A DNA stretch of 22,744 nt from a virus. The translations under genes were made by a program, and so were the position numbers. The first letter of the stretch is position 1; each line of letters begins with the position of its first letter. The notes beneath the pieces were generated by a model that was given only the letters and a program-made list of their open reading frames with translations, did no database searches and had not been told where the DNA came from. Of the stretch, positions 7,488 through 15,031 are shown one piece after another. The stretch is taken from positions 1 through 22,744 of IMG/VR virus record IMGVR_UViG_3300048507_000453; one strand, 5' to 3'.

Positions 7488-8132
7488 ATGCATTATGATA
7501 TCACACCTTTATTCTCAACGCCTTTGCTAAAGACACATATTGGACCTCTGGATCCAATAACACTTGCATGGCTAAAGCGTTTAGACTGCCCAAATAGTTC
7601 TGTTGCACAATATGGCAACGAAGATCATTTACCAGCGTCAGAACGAGGATTTGATGTCCTTAATCAGCCAAAATTAAGTAACTTACTAGAACTAATAGAA
7701 CGTGCAGTAAATCATTTTGCTCATACAGTTTTAGATGTTACAGACGATACAAAGTTCGAACTTACTACAAGTTGGATTAATAAGATGAATACTGGTAGTG
7801 ATATAGGATTACACAATCATGCTAATTCATTAATTAGTGGAGTATATTATCCTGAAGTAGGAGACCATTCTAATCCTATTACATTTAGAAAGAATAGACA
7901 ACATCTTAATACATTTCCAGAACATGTACGACCTAATACAAAAGAAAATTGGAGTCAATATACTATTGGAGCATGGACAGTAAAACCTATGACTGGAGAT
8001 TGTTTAATATTTCCTAGCCACTTAGAACATGAGGTCGCACTTAGTAATGATAAACAAGATAGATATAGTTTGGCTTTTAATTATTTTCCTAAAGGTAAAC
8101 TAGGAACAAATTCAGTAAGGATTAATATATGA
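7488..8132 (+). CDS. TIGR02466-like putative 2OG-Fe(II) oxygenase (copy 1)
   Basis: The 214-aa product fits the family of putative 2OG-Fe(II) oxygenases described by TIGR02466 / 2OG-FeII_Oxy_5. It opens with ITPLFSTPLLKTHIG, then TTSWINKMNTGSD, the proposed iron motif H109-N-H111, and ANSLISGVYY. The second half has GDCLIFPSHLEHEV with distal H181, and R192 in DRYSLAFNYF for 2OG. The HxH form replaces the usual HxD. Substrates of this family are not known to me. It has no Shine-Dalgarno; the start is set by the sigma70 promoter just upstream. The next gene is a paralogue sharing order and motifs, overlapping by 4 nt (ATGA). A third, more distant oxygenase lies at 59-586. Confidence 0.78.
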   Translation: MHYDITPLFSTPLLKTHIGPLDPITLAWLKRLDCPNSSVAQYGNEDHLPASERGFDVLNQPKLSNLLELIERAVNHFAHTVLDVTDDTKFELTTSWINKMNTGSDIGLHNHANSLISGVYYPEVGDHSNPITFRKNRQHLNTFPEHVRPNTKENWSQYTIGAWTVKPMTGDCLIFPSHLEHEVALSNDKQDRYSLAFNYFPKGKLGTNSVRINI

Positions 8133-8746
8133 AATATCAAACTACACCTTTATTTGCTATACCTTTATTTTATTCAAATATTGGTACTGTAGATCCTATT
8201 ACAATGAAATGGATTGAAAATTTAGATTATCCAGATGAAGCGGCAGGACATGATCATACTGATGACAAGTATATTTTAAATAATCCGAAGTTATCAAACT
8301 TAAAAAAACAAATACAAGAAGCATGTAACGTTTTTGTAAAAGATGAATTACAAGTAAATGATGATGTAGAGTTTGAGATGCAAAATAGTTGGATTAACAG
8401 ACATGCAAAAGATGAACAAAACACACTACATTGGCATAGTAATGCAATGTTAAGTGGAGTATATTATATTCAAAATGAGCCAGGGGCAGGTGATATAGTG
8501 TTTCATAAATCACATCTATATTATAACTTATTCCATGATACAGTTAGGGTAAGTTTTAAAAATCACAACCAATGGAATACTCCAGGATTTACTATAAGTC
8601 CTAAGAGCGGAGACATAGTTATATTCCCAAGTCATTTAGAACACCAAGTAACCCCAAATCAAACAACAACTCCACGATACAGTTTGGCATTTAATTTCTT
8701 TGCTAGGGGAACTGTAGGCGGTGGTACATCGGAACTAAAATTATGA
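8129..8746 (+). CDS. TIGR02466-like putative 2OG-Fe(II) oxygenase (copy 2)
   Basis: This 205-aa paralogue of the preceding gene begins YQTTPLFAIPLFYSNIG. It has NSWINRHAKDE, the HxH motif H101-W-H103, AMLSGVYYIQ, GDIVIFPSHLEHQV with distal H172, and R183 in PRYSLAFNFF. Every key motif aligns with copy 1 in the same order, while the linkers differ in length, so the pair looks like an old tandem duplication with later divergence. It overlaps both neighbours by 4 nt (ATGA at each end), so copy 1, copy 2 and the kinase form a translationally coupled cassette, apparently driven by the promoter at 7453. Whether both copies are active or work together is not visible. Confidence 0.77.
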   Translation: MKYQTTPLFAIPLFYSNIGTVDPITMKWIENLDYPDEAAGHDHTDDKYILNNPKLSNLKKQIQEACNVFVKDELQVNDDVEFEMQNSWINRHAKDEQNTLHWHSNAMLSGVYYIQNEPGAGDIVFHKSHLYYNLFHDTVRVSFKNHNQWNTPGFTISPKSGDIVIFPSHLEHQVTPNQTTTPRYSLAFNFFARGTVGGGTSELKL

Positions 8747-9354
8747 TAATAGGAATATGCGGCTTGATAGGCTGTGGTAAAGGAACAGTAGGAGATATAT
8801 TAGTTGAGAATCACGGATTTACAAAACTAAGTTTTGCTGACAAATTAAAAGATGGTGTAGCAACCGTATTTAATTGGGATAGACAAATGCTTGAAGGTGA
8901 TACTGTAGAGAGTAGAGAGTGGAGAGAAACACAAGACGAGTTTTGGACTAAAGAAACAGGACGTACTATCACACCAAGACTAGTATTACAAGAGTTTGGT
9001 ACTGATTGTATGCGTCATGGGTTTGATGACGGTATTTGGGTTAGTTTAGTAAAGCAAGAACTAGTGAAATATCCTACTAAAGACTTTGTTATTCCTGATG
9101 TAAGATTTCCTAATGAAGCAAATATGATTAAAAGTATACATGGTGAAGTATGGCGTGTAAAACGTGGTCAAGATCCTGTATGGATGCGTATGTATCAAGA
9201 TATAGGTGTTGAGCCTAAAGACGTACATGAAAGCGAATGGCGCTGGGCAAACGTAGATTTTAACAATGTTATATATAACGACTTAGGAATTGAAGAACTT
9301 AAAAGTCAGGTAAAAGATCTCCTTGTTTCCAACGAACACCTCGTTTCTGTATAA
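8743..9354 (+). CDS. 1: Deoxynucleoside monophosphate kinase (T4 gp1-like)
   Basis: The 203-aa product starts with a P-loop, G7-L-I-G-C-G-K13-G-T15, followed by the KLSFADKLKDGVATVF segment common to phage dNMP kinases. Further segments are PRLVLQEFGTDCMRHGFDDGIWV and DFVIPDVRFPNEANMI; the latter resembles the family's nucleotide-site region. T4 gp1 phosphorylates dNMPs, including the modified hmdCMP, to dNDPs for phage DNA synthesis; here the substrate range is unknown. It starts in the ATGA overlap with the second oxygenase. Its last 56 bases overlap the convergent HNH gene, so the C-terminal residues are coded on both strands. Confidence 0.82.
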   Translation: MIIGICGLIGCGKGTVGDILVENHGFTKLSFADKLKDGVATVFNWDRQMLEGDTVESREWRETQDEFWTKETGRTITPRLVLQEFGTDCMRHGFDDGIWVSLVKQELVKYPTKDFVIPDVRFPNEANMIKSIHGEVWRVKRGQDPVWMRMYQDIGVEPKDVHESEWRWANVDFNNVIYNDLGIEELKSQVKDLLVSNEHLVSV

Positions 9355-9634
9355 GACGCTGACAGTTAGCACATACTGTTTTCAAGTTTGACATTGAACA
9401 ATTATCTAAATTACCATCAATATGGAAAACGTTAAATTGCTCAGGATGTACACTCTTGTAATTACACTTTTCGCAATAGTCTTTTTTCACATATCCACGT
9501 TGCTTCCATTTAGGAACACCGTGCTTAGGGCCATTACGTAAACACGCTTCGCATTTCTTACGATAGTAGGTTTTGCCTGCTTTTTTATAATTTATAGCCG
9601 CAGGTCTTAGTTTACAATCACATAAAGGTCTCAT
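9299..9634 (-). CDS. HNH endonuclease
   Basis: This 111-aa cysteine-rich protein has C5/C7 with C28-x-x-C31, then C54-x-x-C57 and C88-x-x-C91 as zinc pairs flanking an HNH-like core, FNVFHIDGNLDN...MSNLKTVCANC, in which H71, N75 and N83 are candidate core residues. This layout is that of small free-standing HNH nucleases scattered in T4-like genomes, often homing-type enzymes; some serve packaging instead. It is the only minus-strand gene in this part of the window and sits between gp1 and gp18. Its 3' end overlaps the kinase gene by 56 bases. A GGTAAATA octamer ends 4 nt before the ATG, so late expression is possible. Confidence 0.78.
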   Translation of the reverse strand: MRPLCDCKLRPAAINYKKAGKTYYRKKCEACLRNGPKHGVPKWKQRGYVKKDYCEKCNYKSVHPEQFNVFHIDGNLDNCSMSNLKTVCANCQRLIQKRGVRWKQGDLLPDF

Positions 9635-9638
9635 AACG

Positions 9639-9646
9639 TATTTACC
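9639..9646 (-). promoter_or_regulatory. Possible late promoter for the HNH gene
   Basis: GGTAAATA on the minus strand ends 4 nt before the HNH ATG at 9634, close to the 5-nt spacing seen elsewhere. A GAGG overlaps the octamer's 5' side and could instead act as a Shine-Dalgarno on a longer transcript. A TATAAT at 9681-9676 (minus) without a good -35 is an alternative upstream -10. Confidence 0.4.
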
Positions 9647-9701
9647 TCACCTTTTTGGTCCCTTTTTCTGATGCTATTATAGGCAGTTTAATTTTAAATC
9701 A

Positions 9702-9709
9702 CATAAATA
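9702..9709 (+). promoter_or_regulatory. T4-type late promoter for gp18
   Basis: CATAAATA lies 30 nt before the sheath ATG. With initiation about 6 nt downstream the leader would be about 25 nt and would contain a strong AAGGAG (9727-9732) 7 nt before the ATG. This is a classical leadered late gene, in contrast to the 5-nt-spaced octamers elsewhere. Confidence 0.72.
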
Positions 9710-9739
9710 CTACGAACACTTTTATTAAGGAGAAACACA

Positions 9740-12700
9740 ATGGCATTATCATCACCAGGTGTTGAGGTTAAAGTAATAGACGAAAGTTTTTACACGCCCA
9801 GCGAACCAGGCACCGTACCAATGATATTTGTTGCAACTGCCCAGGATAAGCAAAATGGGGCAGGTACTGGTACAGCACCAGGTACAACAGCGGCAAATGC
9901 AGGTAAACCTTTCTTGGTTACCTCACAAAGAGATTTAGTAGAAACATTCGGCGAACCAACATTTTATACGGATTCAAACAATAATCCGATACATGCAGGT
10001 GAACTTAATGAATATGGATTACAAGCGGCTTACTCGTTATTAGGCGTAAGCAACAGAGCATTCGTTGTTAGAGCAGGAATTGATCTTGCAGGACTAACAG
10101 CAAGCGCAGACGCACCAACAAGCGATCCAGCAAACGGCACATATTGGGTAGATACAGCAAGTACTATCTATGGTGTCTTTGAATGGAATTCAGCGGCAGT
10201 AACTACAACTGGCGGACAGTCATTTGGTTATAAAGCACCAACAGTAATTACTGACGTAACAAAATTAGTTGGTGGAGTTGCAACAGGTGCACCAAAAACA
10301 TCAGTAGGCGCAGTAGGCGATTATGCTATTACAGCGGCAAGTACACTACACAAACTATACTACAAAAATGAAAGTGGTACATGGGTTGAAGTAGGAACTG
10401 GCGCATGGAAAGCAAGTTGGGCTACAGTATCAGGTACTGCTGGTGCTACAACAACTTCAGGTTTGAACTTTACTTTAAACAGTACAACAGTAACAGCAAA
10501 CGCAACAGACGCAACAGCATTGGCGGCAGTTATTAACGGCTTGAGCATTTCAGGCGTAACTGCATCAGTTGAAGCGGCTAACGATATATTAAGATTACAC
10601 TCAACAGGTGTTAACATAGTACTAGCAGAAGGCACAGGCGCATTAGGCGACATGGGTCTTGTAGCAGGAACTTATGCGGCACCGGCGTTGAATATTGCCC
10701 CTCATACAAGTGTTCCCGAGTTTGGTTCAGGCGATACAACTCCACGTCCAACAGGAAGTATTTGGGCTAAAACTACAACTGCAAATAAAGGTGCCAAATG
10801 GGCTATCAAAGCATGGAACAGTGCAACTAAATTATGGGACACTAAAGATGTTCCAATCTTTAGCACAAACCAAGCGGCGTTAGCAACACTTGATAAATCA
10901 GGTGGCGGAGTAAACTTAGGAACTGATTCACTTTACATCAAATCAAATGATGCAGAAGCAAGTGACTTAGTTGCTAACTTTAAAGTTTACAAACGTTCAG
11001 CAACAGGCGCAACAACAATTACATCAAGTGCAGTTTCAACACAAGCATCTAGTGGTACAGCATCATTTACTCTTCAAGAGTCAATTGTAGGCAGTGCATC
11101 ATTAGGTAGTGCAATTACAGTATCACAAGCAGTCGACGGTGACGCAGGTGATGCAGATCATATTGCAGGTGCAATCAACTCAGCAGGACTTACAAACGTA
11201 AGTGCAAGTGTTGATAGTGCTAACAGAGTTGTAATTTCACACTCAAAAGGTGGTGACTTTAGAATTAAAGACACAAGCGGACACTTAGCACAAATTGGTT
11301 TTAGTACATCAGATACTACAAACTTATATGCGGCTCCAGCAGGCGATACAAGTGCAGACTTTATTGCTACAAACTGGAAAGTACTAAGTGCAACTAATGG
11401 TCCAGATGCTCCAACAGCATTAGCAACAGATGGTACACTATGGTACAATTCAGTTGTTGATGAAGCAGACATTATGGTACACAATGGTACTACTTGGGTA
11501 GGTTATCAAGATTCAACTAGTCCGTACTTTGCGGCGGCGACAGGCGATAAAACTGACCCTGCAGGACCAATTGTAAGTGCAACTGAGCCACTAGCGGCAA
11601 CAGGACAATCAGATGGAACTGCTCTTAAAGATGGTGACATTTGGATTAATACAACAAACATTGACAAGTATCCAGAGATTTATCGCTGGTCACATGCTAA
11701 ACAACAATGGGTATTATTAGATTCAAGTGATCAAACTACACAAGACGGTGTACTATTTGGTGATGCACGTTGGTCAACAGCAGGTGCAAACAGCAAAGAA
11801 GCAACTATTGTTGAGTTACTTACAAGTAACTTCTTAGACTTTGATGCTCCAGATCCTGCACTATATCCAAAAGGCATGATTTTGTTCAACACACGCAGAA
11901 GCGGTTTCAATGTTAAGAAATTTGTACGTAACTACATTGACTTAACAGCAGATAACGGACGTGACGGCGATGCACCAATGAATGGCTACTATCCACACAG
12001 ATGGATTACTGAGTCAGCAAACAACGCAGATGGTTCAGGTAAGTTTGGTCAATCAGCACAGAGAGCAGTTGTTGTACAAGCAATGCAAGCAATGATTAAT
12101 AGCAACCAAGATATTAGAGATGACGAATCAAGAATCTTTAACTTAATGGCGGCACCAGGTTATCCAGAACTAATCGGCGAAATGATTTCACTAAACTATG
12201 ACAGAGGCTTAACAGCATTTGTTGTAGGTGATTCACCAGCAACACTAGATTCAAGTGCTACTTCACTTAACGAATGGGGCACAAACGTTGCTCTTGCAGT
12301 TGAAGATAATAGCGATGGACTAGTAAGTAGAGATGAATACTTAGGTGTTTATTACCCATGGGGCTTCACAAGTGACAACGCAGGTAACAACATTGTTGTT
12401 CCGCCAAGTCATATGATGCTAAGAACTATTGCATTAAGTGATCAAGTTTCGTTTCCATGGTTTGCTCCAGCAGGAACAAGACGTGGTGGAGTTACTAACG
12501 CAACAGCAACAGGTTACATTGATAACGAAGGCGAATTTGTATCAATTGCACTAAATGAAGGACAGCGTGATACGCTATTTGGAATTAGTGTTAACCCTAT
12601 TACATTTATTACAGGCGCAGGACTTGTTTGTTTCGGACAGAAAACAAGAGCAAAGAATGCAAGTGCATTAGATAGAGTAAACGTTGCTAGACTTGTAATT

Positions 12701-12988
12701 TACATGCGTAGTCAACTTAATAAACTTGCTAAGCCTTATATCTTTGAGCCAAATGATAAGATCACACGTGATGAGATCAAACAAGCGGCTGAAAGTTTAA
12801 TGCTTGAGTTAGTTGGAAGTAGAGCACTATACGACTACATAGTGGTTTGTGATGAATCTAACAATACTCCAAGTAGAATTGATAGAAACGAACTATACTT
12901 AGATATAGCAATTGAACCAGTTAAGGCTGTGGAATTCATTTATATTCCATTAAGACTTAAGAATACAGGGGAGATTGCAGGATTATAA
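9740..12988 (+). CDS. 18: Tail sheath protein (T4 gp18-like), oversized
   Basis: The contractile sheath subunit, 1082 aa against about 659 in T4. The N-terminus (SSPGVEVKVIDES, then PFLVTSQRDLVETFGEP) and the C-terminal 390 residues are typical sheath. The latter include LFNTRRSGFNVKKFVRNY, NNIVVPPSHMMLRTIALSD, the GTRRGGVTNA loop and GLVCFGQKTRAKNASALDRVNVARL. The extra length, about residues 125-690, holds five aromatic hairpin modules (near 130-150, 190-219, 338-370, 563-590 and 630-658), built on a pattern like DG-[TD]-[IL]-W...W. Between them are two alanine/threonine-rich domains (about 225-310 and 410-525). The insert would lie on the outer sheath surface, as the variable domains of T4 gp18 do. 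It has its own late promoter, a strong AAGGAG, and a hairpin after the stop. Confidence 0.93.
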   Translation: MALSSPGVEVKVIDESFYTPSEPGTVPMIFVATAQDKQNGAGTGTAPGTTAANAGKPFLVTSQRDLVETFGEPTFYTDSNNNPIHAGELNEYGLQAAYSLLGVSNRAFVVRAGIDLAGLTASADAPTSDPANGTYWVDTASTIYGVFEWNSAAVTTTGGQSFGYKAPTVITDVTKLVGGVATGAPKTSVGAVGDYAITAASTLHKLYYKNESGTWVEVGTGAWKASWATVSGTAGATTTSGLNFTLNSTTVTANATDATALAAVINGLSISGVTASVEAANDILRLHSTGVNIVLAEGTGALGDMGLVAGTYAAPALNIAPHTSVPEFGSGDTTPRPTGSIWAKTTTANKGAKWAIKAWNSATKLWDTKDVPIFSTNQAALATLDKSGGGVNLGTDSLYIKSNDAEASDLVANFKVYKRSATGATTITSSAVSTQASSGTASFTLQESIVGSASLGSAITVSQAVDGDAGDADHIAGAINSAGLTNVSASVDSANRVVISHSKGGDFRIKDTSGHLAQIGFSTSDTTNLYAAPAGDTSADFIATNWKVLSATNGPDAPTALATDGTLWYNSVVDEADIMVHNGTTWVGYQDSTSPYFAAATGDKTDPAGPIVSATEPLAATGQSDGTALKDGDIWINTTNIDKYPEIYRWSHAKQQWVLLDSSDQTTQDGVLFGDARWSTAGANSKEATIVELLTSNFLDFDAPDPALYPKGMILFNTRRSGFNVKKFVRNYIDLTADNGRDGDAPMNGYYPHRWITESANNADGSGKFGQSAQRAVVVQAMQAMINSNQDIRDDESRIFNLMAAPGYPELIGEMISLNYDRGLTAFVVGDSPATLDSSATSLNEWGTNVALAVEDNSDGLVSRDEYLGVYYPWGFTSDNAGNNIVVPPSHMMLRTIALSDQVSFPWFAPAGTRRGGVTNATATGYIDNEGEFVSIALNEGQRDTLFGISVNPITFITGAGLVCFGQKTRAKNASALDRVNVARLVIYMRSQLNKLAKPYIFEPNDKITRDEIKQAAESLMLELVGSRALYDYIVVCDESNNTPSRIDRNELYLDIAIEPVKAVEFIYIPLRLKNTGEIAGL

Positions 12989-12998
12989 TTCAAAAAAT

Positions 12999-13020
12999 GA
13001 GCCCCTGAAATATGGGGCTC
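12999..13020 (+). terminator. Hairpin between gp18 and gp19
   Basis: GAGCCCC (12999-13005) and GGGGCTC (13014-13020) form a perfect 7-bp GC-rich stem with an 8-nt loop. No T-run follows on the plus strand. On the minus strand the stem is followed by ATTTTTTG, so the U-tract faces the opposite direction. It may be a weak or minus-strand terminator, or an mRNA 3'-end stabiliser for the abundant sheath transcript. Confidence 0.6.
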
Positions 13021-13026
13021 GTTAAT

Positions 13027-13034
13027 GATAAATA
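13027..13034 (+). promoter_or_regulatory. T4-type late promoter for gp19
   Basis: GATAAATA lies just after the gp18 hairpin and 22 nt before the gp19 ATG. The predicted leader is about 17 nt and carries AGGAG (13043-13047), 9 nt before the ATG. Confidence 0.72.
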
Positions 13035-13056
13035 CTTGTAACAGGAGTAAAACATT

Positions 13057-13686
13057 ATGGCAATTTCAACACTCTCAAAAATTACAGTACCACTAGCGAG
13101 CGACGCATCTGCATCAACACAAGGTTTGTTGATGCCGAAACTACAGTATCGCTTTAGAGTGACACTTGAGAACTTTGGTGTATCAACACCGACAACAGAA
13201 CTTACAAAACAAGTAATTGATGTAACACGCCCAACAGTAAACTTTGAGGAATTAGAAATTCCAGTTTACAATAGTAGAGCATACCTAGCAGGTCGTCCTA
13301 CTTGGGAACCAATTACATTGAACTTAAGAGAAGATGTTAACAACAGTGTACAAAAACTAGTTGGCGAACAACTTCAGAAACAATTTGACTTTTTCGAACA
13401 GTCAAGTGCGGCATCAGGTATTGATTACAAATACACAACACGTATTGAAATCTTAGATGGTGGTAACGGTGCTAACACACCAAACGTACTAGAAACATTC
13501 GAGTTATACGGTTGCTTTATCCAAAACGCAAACTATAACACACTAGCATATAGTTCAAATGAACCAGTAACTATTGCATTAGCAATGCGTTACGACAACG
13601 CTATCCAATCACCACAAGGTGAAGGAATTGGTACAGCAGTTGGTAGAACTATTAACAGTCTAGTAACAGGCGGCGGCGGAATATAA
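13057..13686 (+). CDS. 19: Tail tube protein (T4 gp19-like)
   Basis: This 209-aa protein matches the gp19 tail tube family: LQYRFRVTLENFG, VTRPTVNFEELEIPVYNSRAYLAGRPTWEPITLNLRED, then QKQFDFFEQSSAASGIDYKY and LETFELYGCFIQNANY. T4 gp19 (163 aa) stacks in hexameric rings to form the rigid inner tube through which DNA passes; this version is longer, including a glycine-rich tail (TGGGGI). It has its own late promoter and AGGAG, and a strong terminator follows, so it is likely one of the most independently expressed genes here. Confidence 0.93.
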   Translation: MAISTLSKITVPLASDASASTQGLLMPKLQYRFRVTLENFGVSTPTTELTKQVIDVTRPTVNFEELEIPVYNSRAYLAGRPTWEPITLNLREDVNNSVQKLVGEQLQKQFDFFEQSSAASGIDYKYTTRIEILDGGNGANTPNVLETFELYGCFIQNANYNTLAYSSNEPVTIALAMRYDNAIQSPQGEGIGTAVGRTINSLVTGGGGI

Positions 13687-13714
13687 TAAATCCGTAATAT
13701 TGCCATAGTATTAT

Positions 13715-13746
13715 AAGAGGGTGGCTTAGGTCACCCTTTTTCTTTT
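13715..13746 (+). terminator. Rho-independent terminator after gp19
   Basis: AGGGTG (13718-13723) pairs with CACCCT (13732-13737) across an 8-nt loop, and is followed by TTTTCTTTTT. Flanking A and T bases can extend the stem. The next late promoter begins about 20 nt downstream. Confidence 0.82.
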
Positions 13747-13767
13747 TATACGCACTTTTCTTTTAAG

Positions 13768-13775
13768 GATAAATA
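13768..13775 (+). promoter_or_regulatory. T4-type late promoter, 5 nt from start codon
   Basis: GATAAATA followed by TTTAC and then ATG at 13781. The 5-nt gap places the start codon at the expected transcription start. An AAGGA overlaps the octamer (13765-13769), 11 nt before the ATG, but would be transcribed only on read-through past the upstream terminator. Confidence 0.72.
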
Positions 13776-13780
13776 TTTAC

Positions 13781-15031
13781 ATGGCCAACATACTTAATGG
13801 ATTCTTAAATAACGTTTTACAGGGAGCAACAAATCCTGGTGGTAATTTAAAAGATTATCAACATGCCGCAAGACTTTTTACAGATGACGGCATGCGTCTT
13901 GCACCTAAGACAAAATTCCTGTATCATGTAGTATTTGAATTAAGTCCAGAAGCACAAAAAGTTATACCACAATTAGATCAAAGACACAAACAAGAAATTA
14001 ATATGCTTGTTAAGTCAGCAGATTTACCTAAGTTTAGTATTCAAACTGCAACTAAAAATATGTATAATCGCAAAAAGAACTTACAAACTAGTATTGAATA
14101 TGATCCTGTTAACATTACTTTCCATGATGACAACATGGGATTGACCACAACGTTAATGGAAGCATACTACAGATATTATTTTAGAGACGGTAACTATAGA
14201 GATGACGGAATAAATCCACCATATAATCCGCGTAACACATATACAGATCCAATTTCACAAAATTATAGATATGGTTTAGATAACGATCACAAATCACCTT
14301 TCTTTAATAAAATTACAATTTACCAAATGGCTAGACATGAGTATCTAGGATATACACTTGTTAATCCTATGGTTACAGGTCTAACACACGACCAAGTGGA
14401 TAGTATGGATAATAGTACACCTTCACAAAACCAAATTAGTATTGCATATGAAGCAGTATATTATAGTAGAGGTCCAGTAGGTGAAAACAGTCCAAAAGGA
14501 TTTGCTACTGCACACTACGATAAAACACCTAGTCCATTAACACTAGGCGGTGGTGGTACAAGTAGTCTATTTGGCGGTGGTGGAGTAATTGGCGGAATTA
14601 GTGATGTACTTGGAGATATTGCCGGTGGTACTTTTAATTTAGGTACAGCGTTGACTGCATTTAATACATTTAAAAATGCAAAATCATTATCAAAAGCAGG
14701 ACTACGTGAAGAAGGATTTAATATTTTAAAAAGTACAATTACAAATATAGGTAGAGAAAATGTAGGTGGACTTAGTAATATAAGTATTCCTAAATCATCT
14801 GGTAACGGAGGGAATGCATCTATTACATCAACAGTAGGCGGAACAGTTGATACTAGTTCATTAATATACGGTCAAAGGATTACCCAAGCGGCGGCAAACA
14901 ATAGTACAACAGCAGGTGCAACTAGTTTTGCAAACGATGCCCAAGCAGGCACAGCAAATTCATTTGGTACTTCAACAACAGTAGGTGCAAATTCAGGATC
15001 AACATTACAAGCAGGAAGAAATGGACCATAA
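13781..15031 (+). CDS. Tail-tube/baseplate protein (T4 gp54-like, tentative)
   Basis: This 416-aa protein has an N-terminal half of tail-tube type: KDYQHAARLFTDDGMRLAPKTKFLYHVVFEL, then LVKSADLPKFSIQTATKNMYNRKK, VNITFHDDNMGLTTTLMEAYYRYYF and GFATAHYDKTPSPL. I recall this pattern from a marine T4-like protein annotated either as baseplate tube initiator gp54 or as a tail protein. T4 gp54, gp48 and gp19 share a fold and build the tube from the baseplate up. From about residue 250 the chain turns glycine-rich and low-complexity (GGGGTSSLFGGGGVIGG), then Ser/Thr/Asn-rich to the end; T4 gp54 has no such tail. Its TAATG overlap couples it to the next gene. Confidence 0.55.
   Translation: MANILNGFLNNVLQGATNPGGNLKDYQHAARLFTDDGMRLAPKTKFLYHVVFELSPEAQKVIPQLDQRHKQEINMLVKSADLPKFSIQTATKNMYNRKKNLQTSIEYDPVNITFHDDNMGLTTTLMEAYYRYYFRDGNYRDDGINPPYNPRNTYTDPISQNYRYGLDNDHKSPFFNKITIYQMARHEYLGYTLVNPMVTGLTHDQVDSMDNSTPSQNQISIAYEAVYYSRGPVGENSPKGFATAHYDKTPSPLTLGGGGTSSLFGGGGVIGGISDVLGDIAGGTFNLGTALTAFNTFKNAKSLSKAGLREEGFNILKSTITNIGRENVGGLSNISIPKSSGNGGNASITSTVGGTVDTSSLIYGQRITQAAANNSTTAGATSFANDAQAGTANSFGTSTTVGANSGSTLQAGRNGP

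Noticed and set aside
11158-11484. Open frames on the other strand or in other frames inside the sheath gene (also near 10360-10653 and 10695-10883)
   Set aside because: They lie wholly within gp18, have low-complexity Ala/Val-rich or shifted translations, and no start signals.
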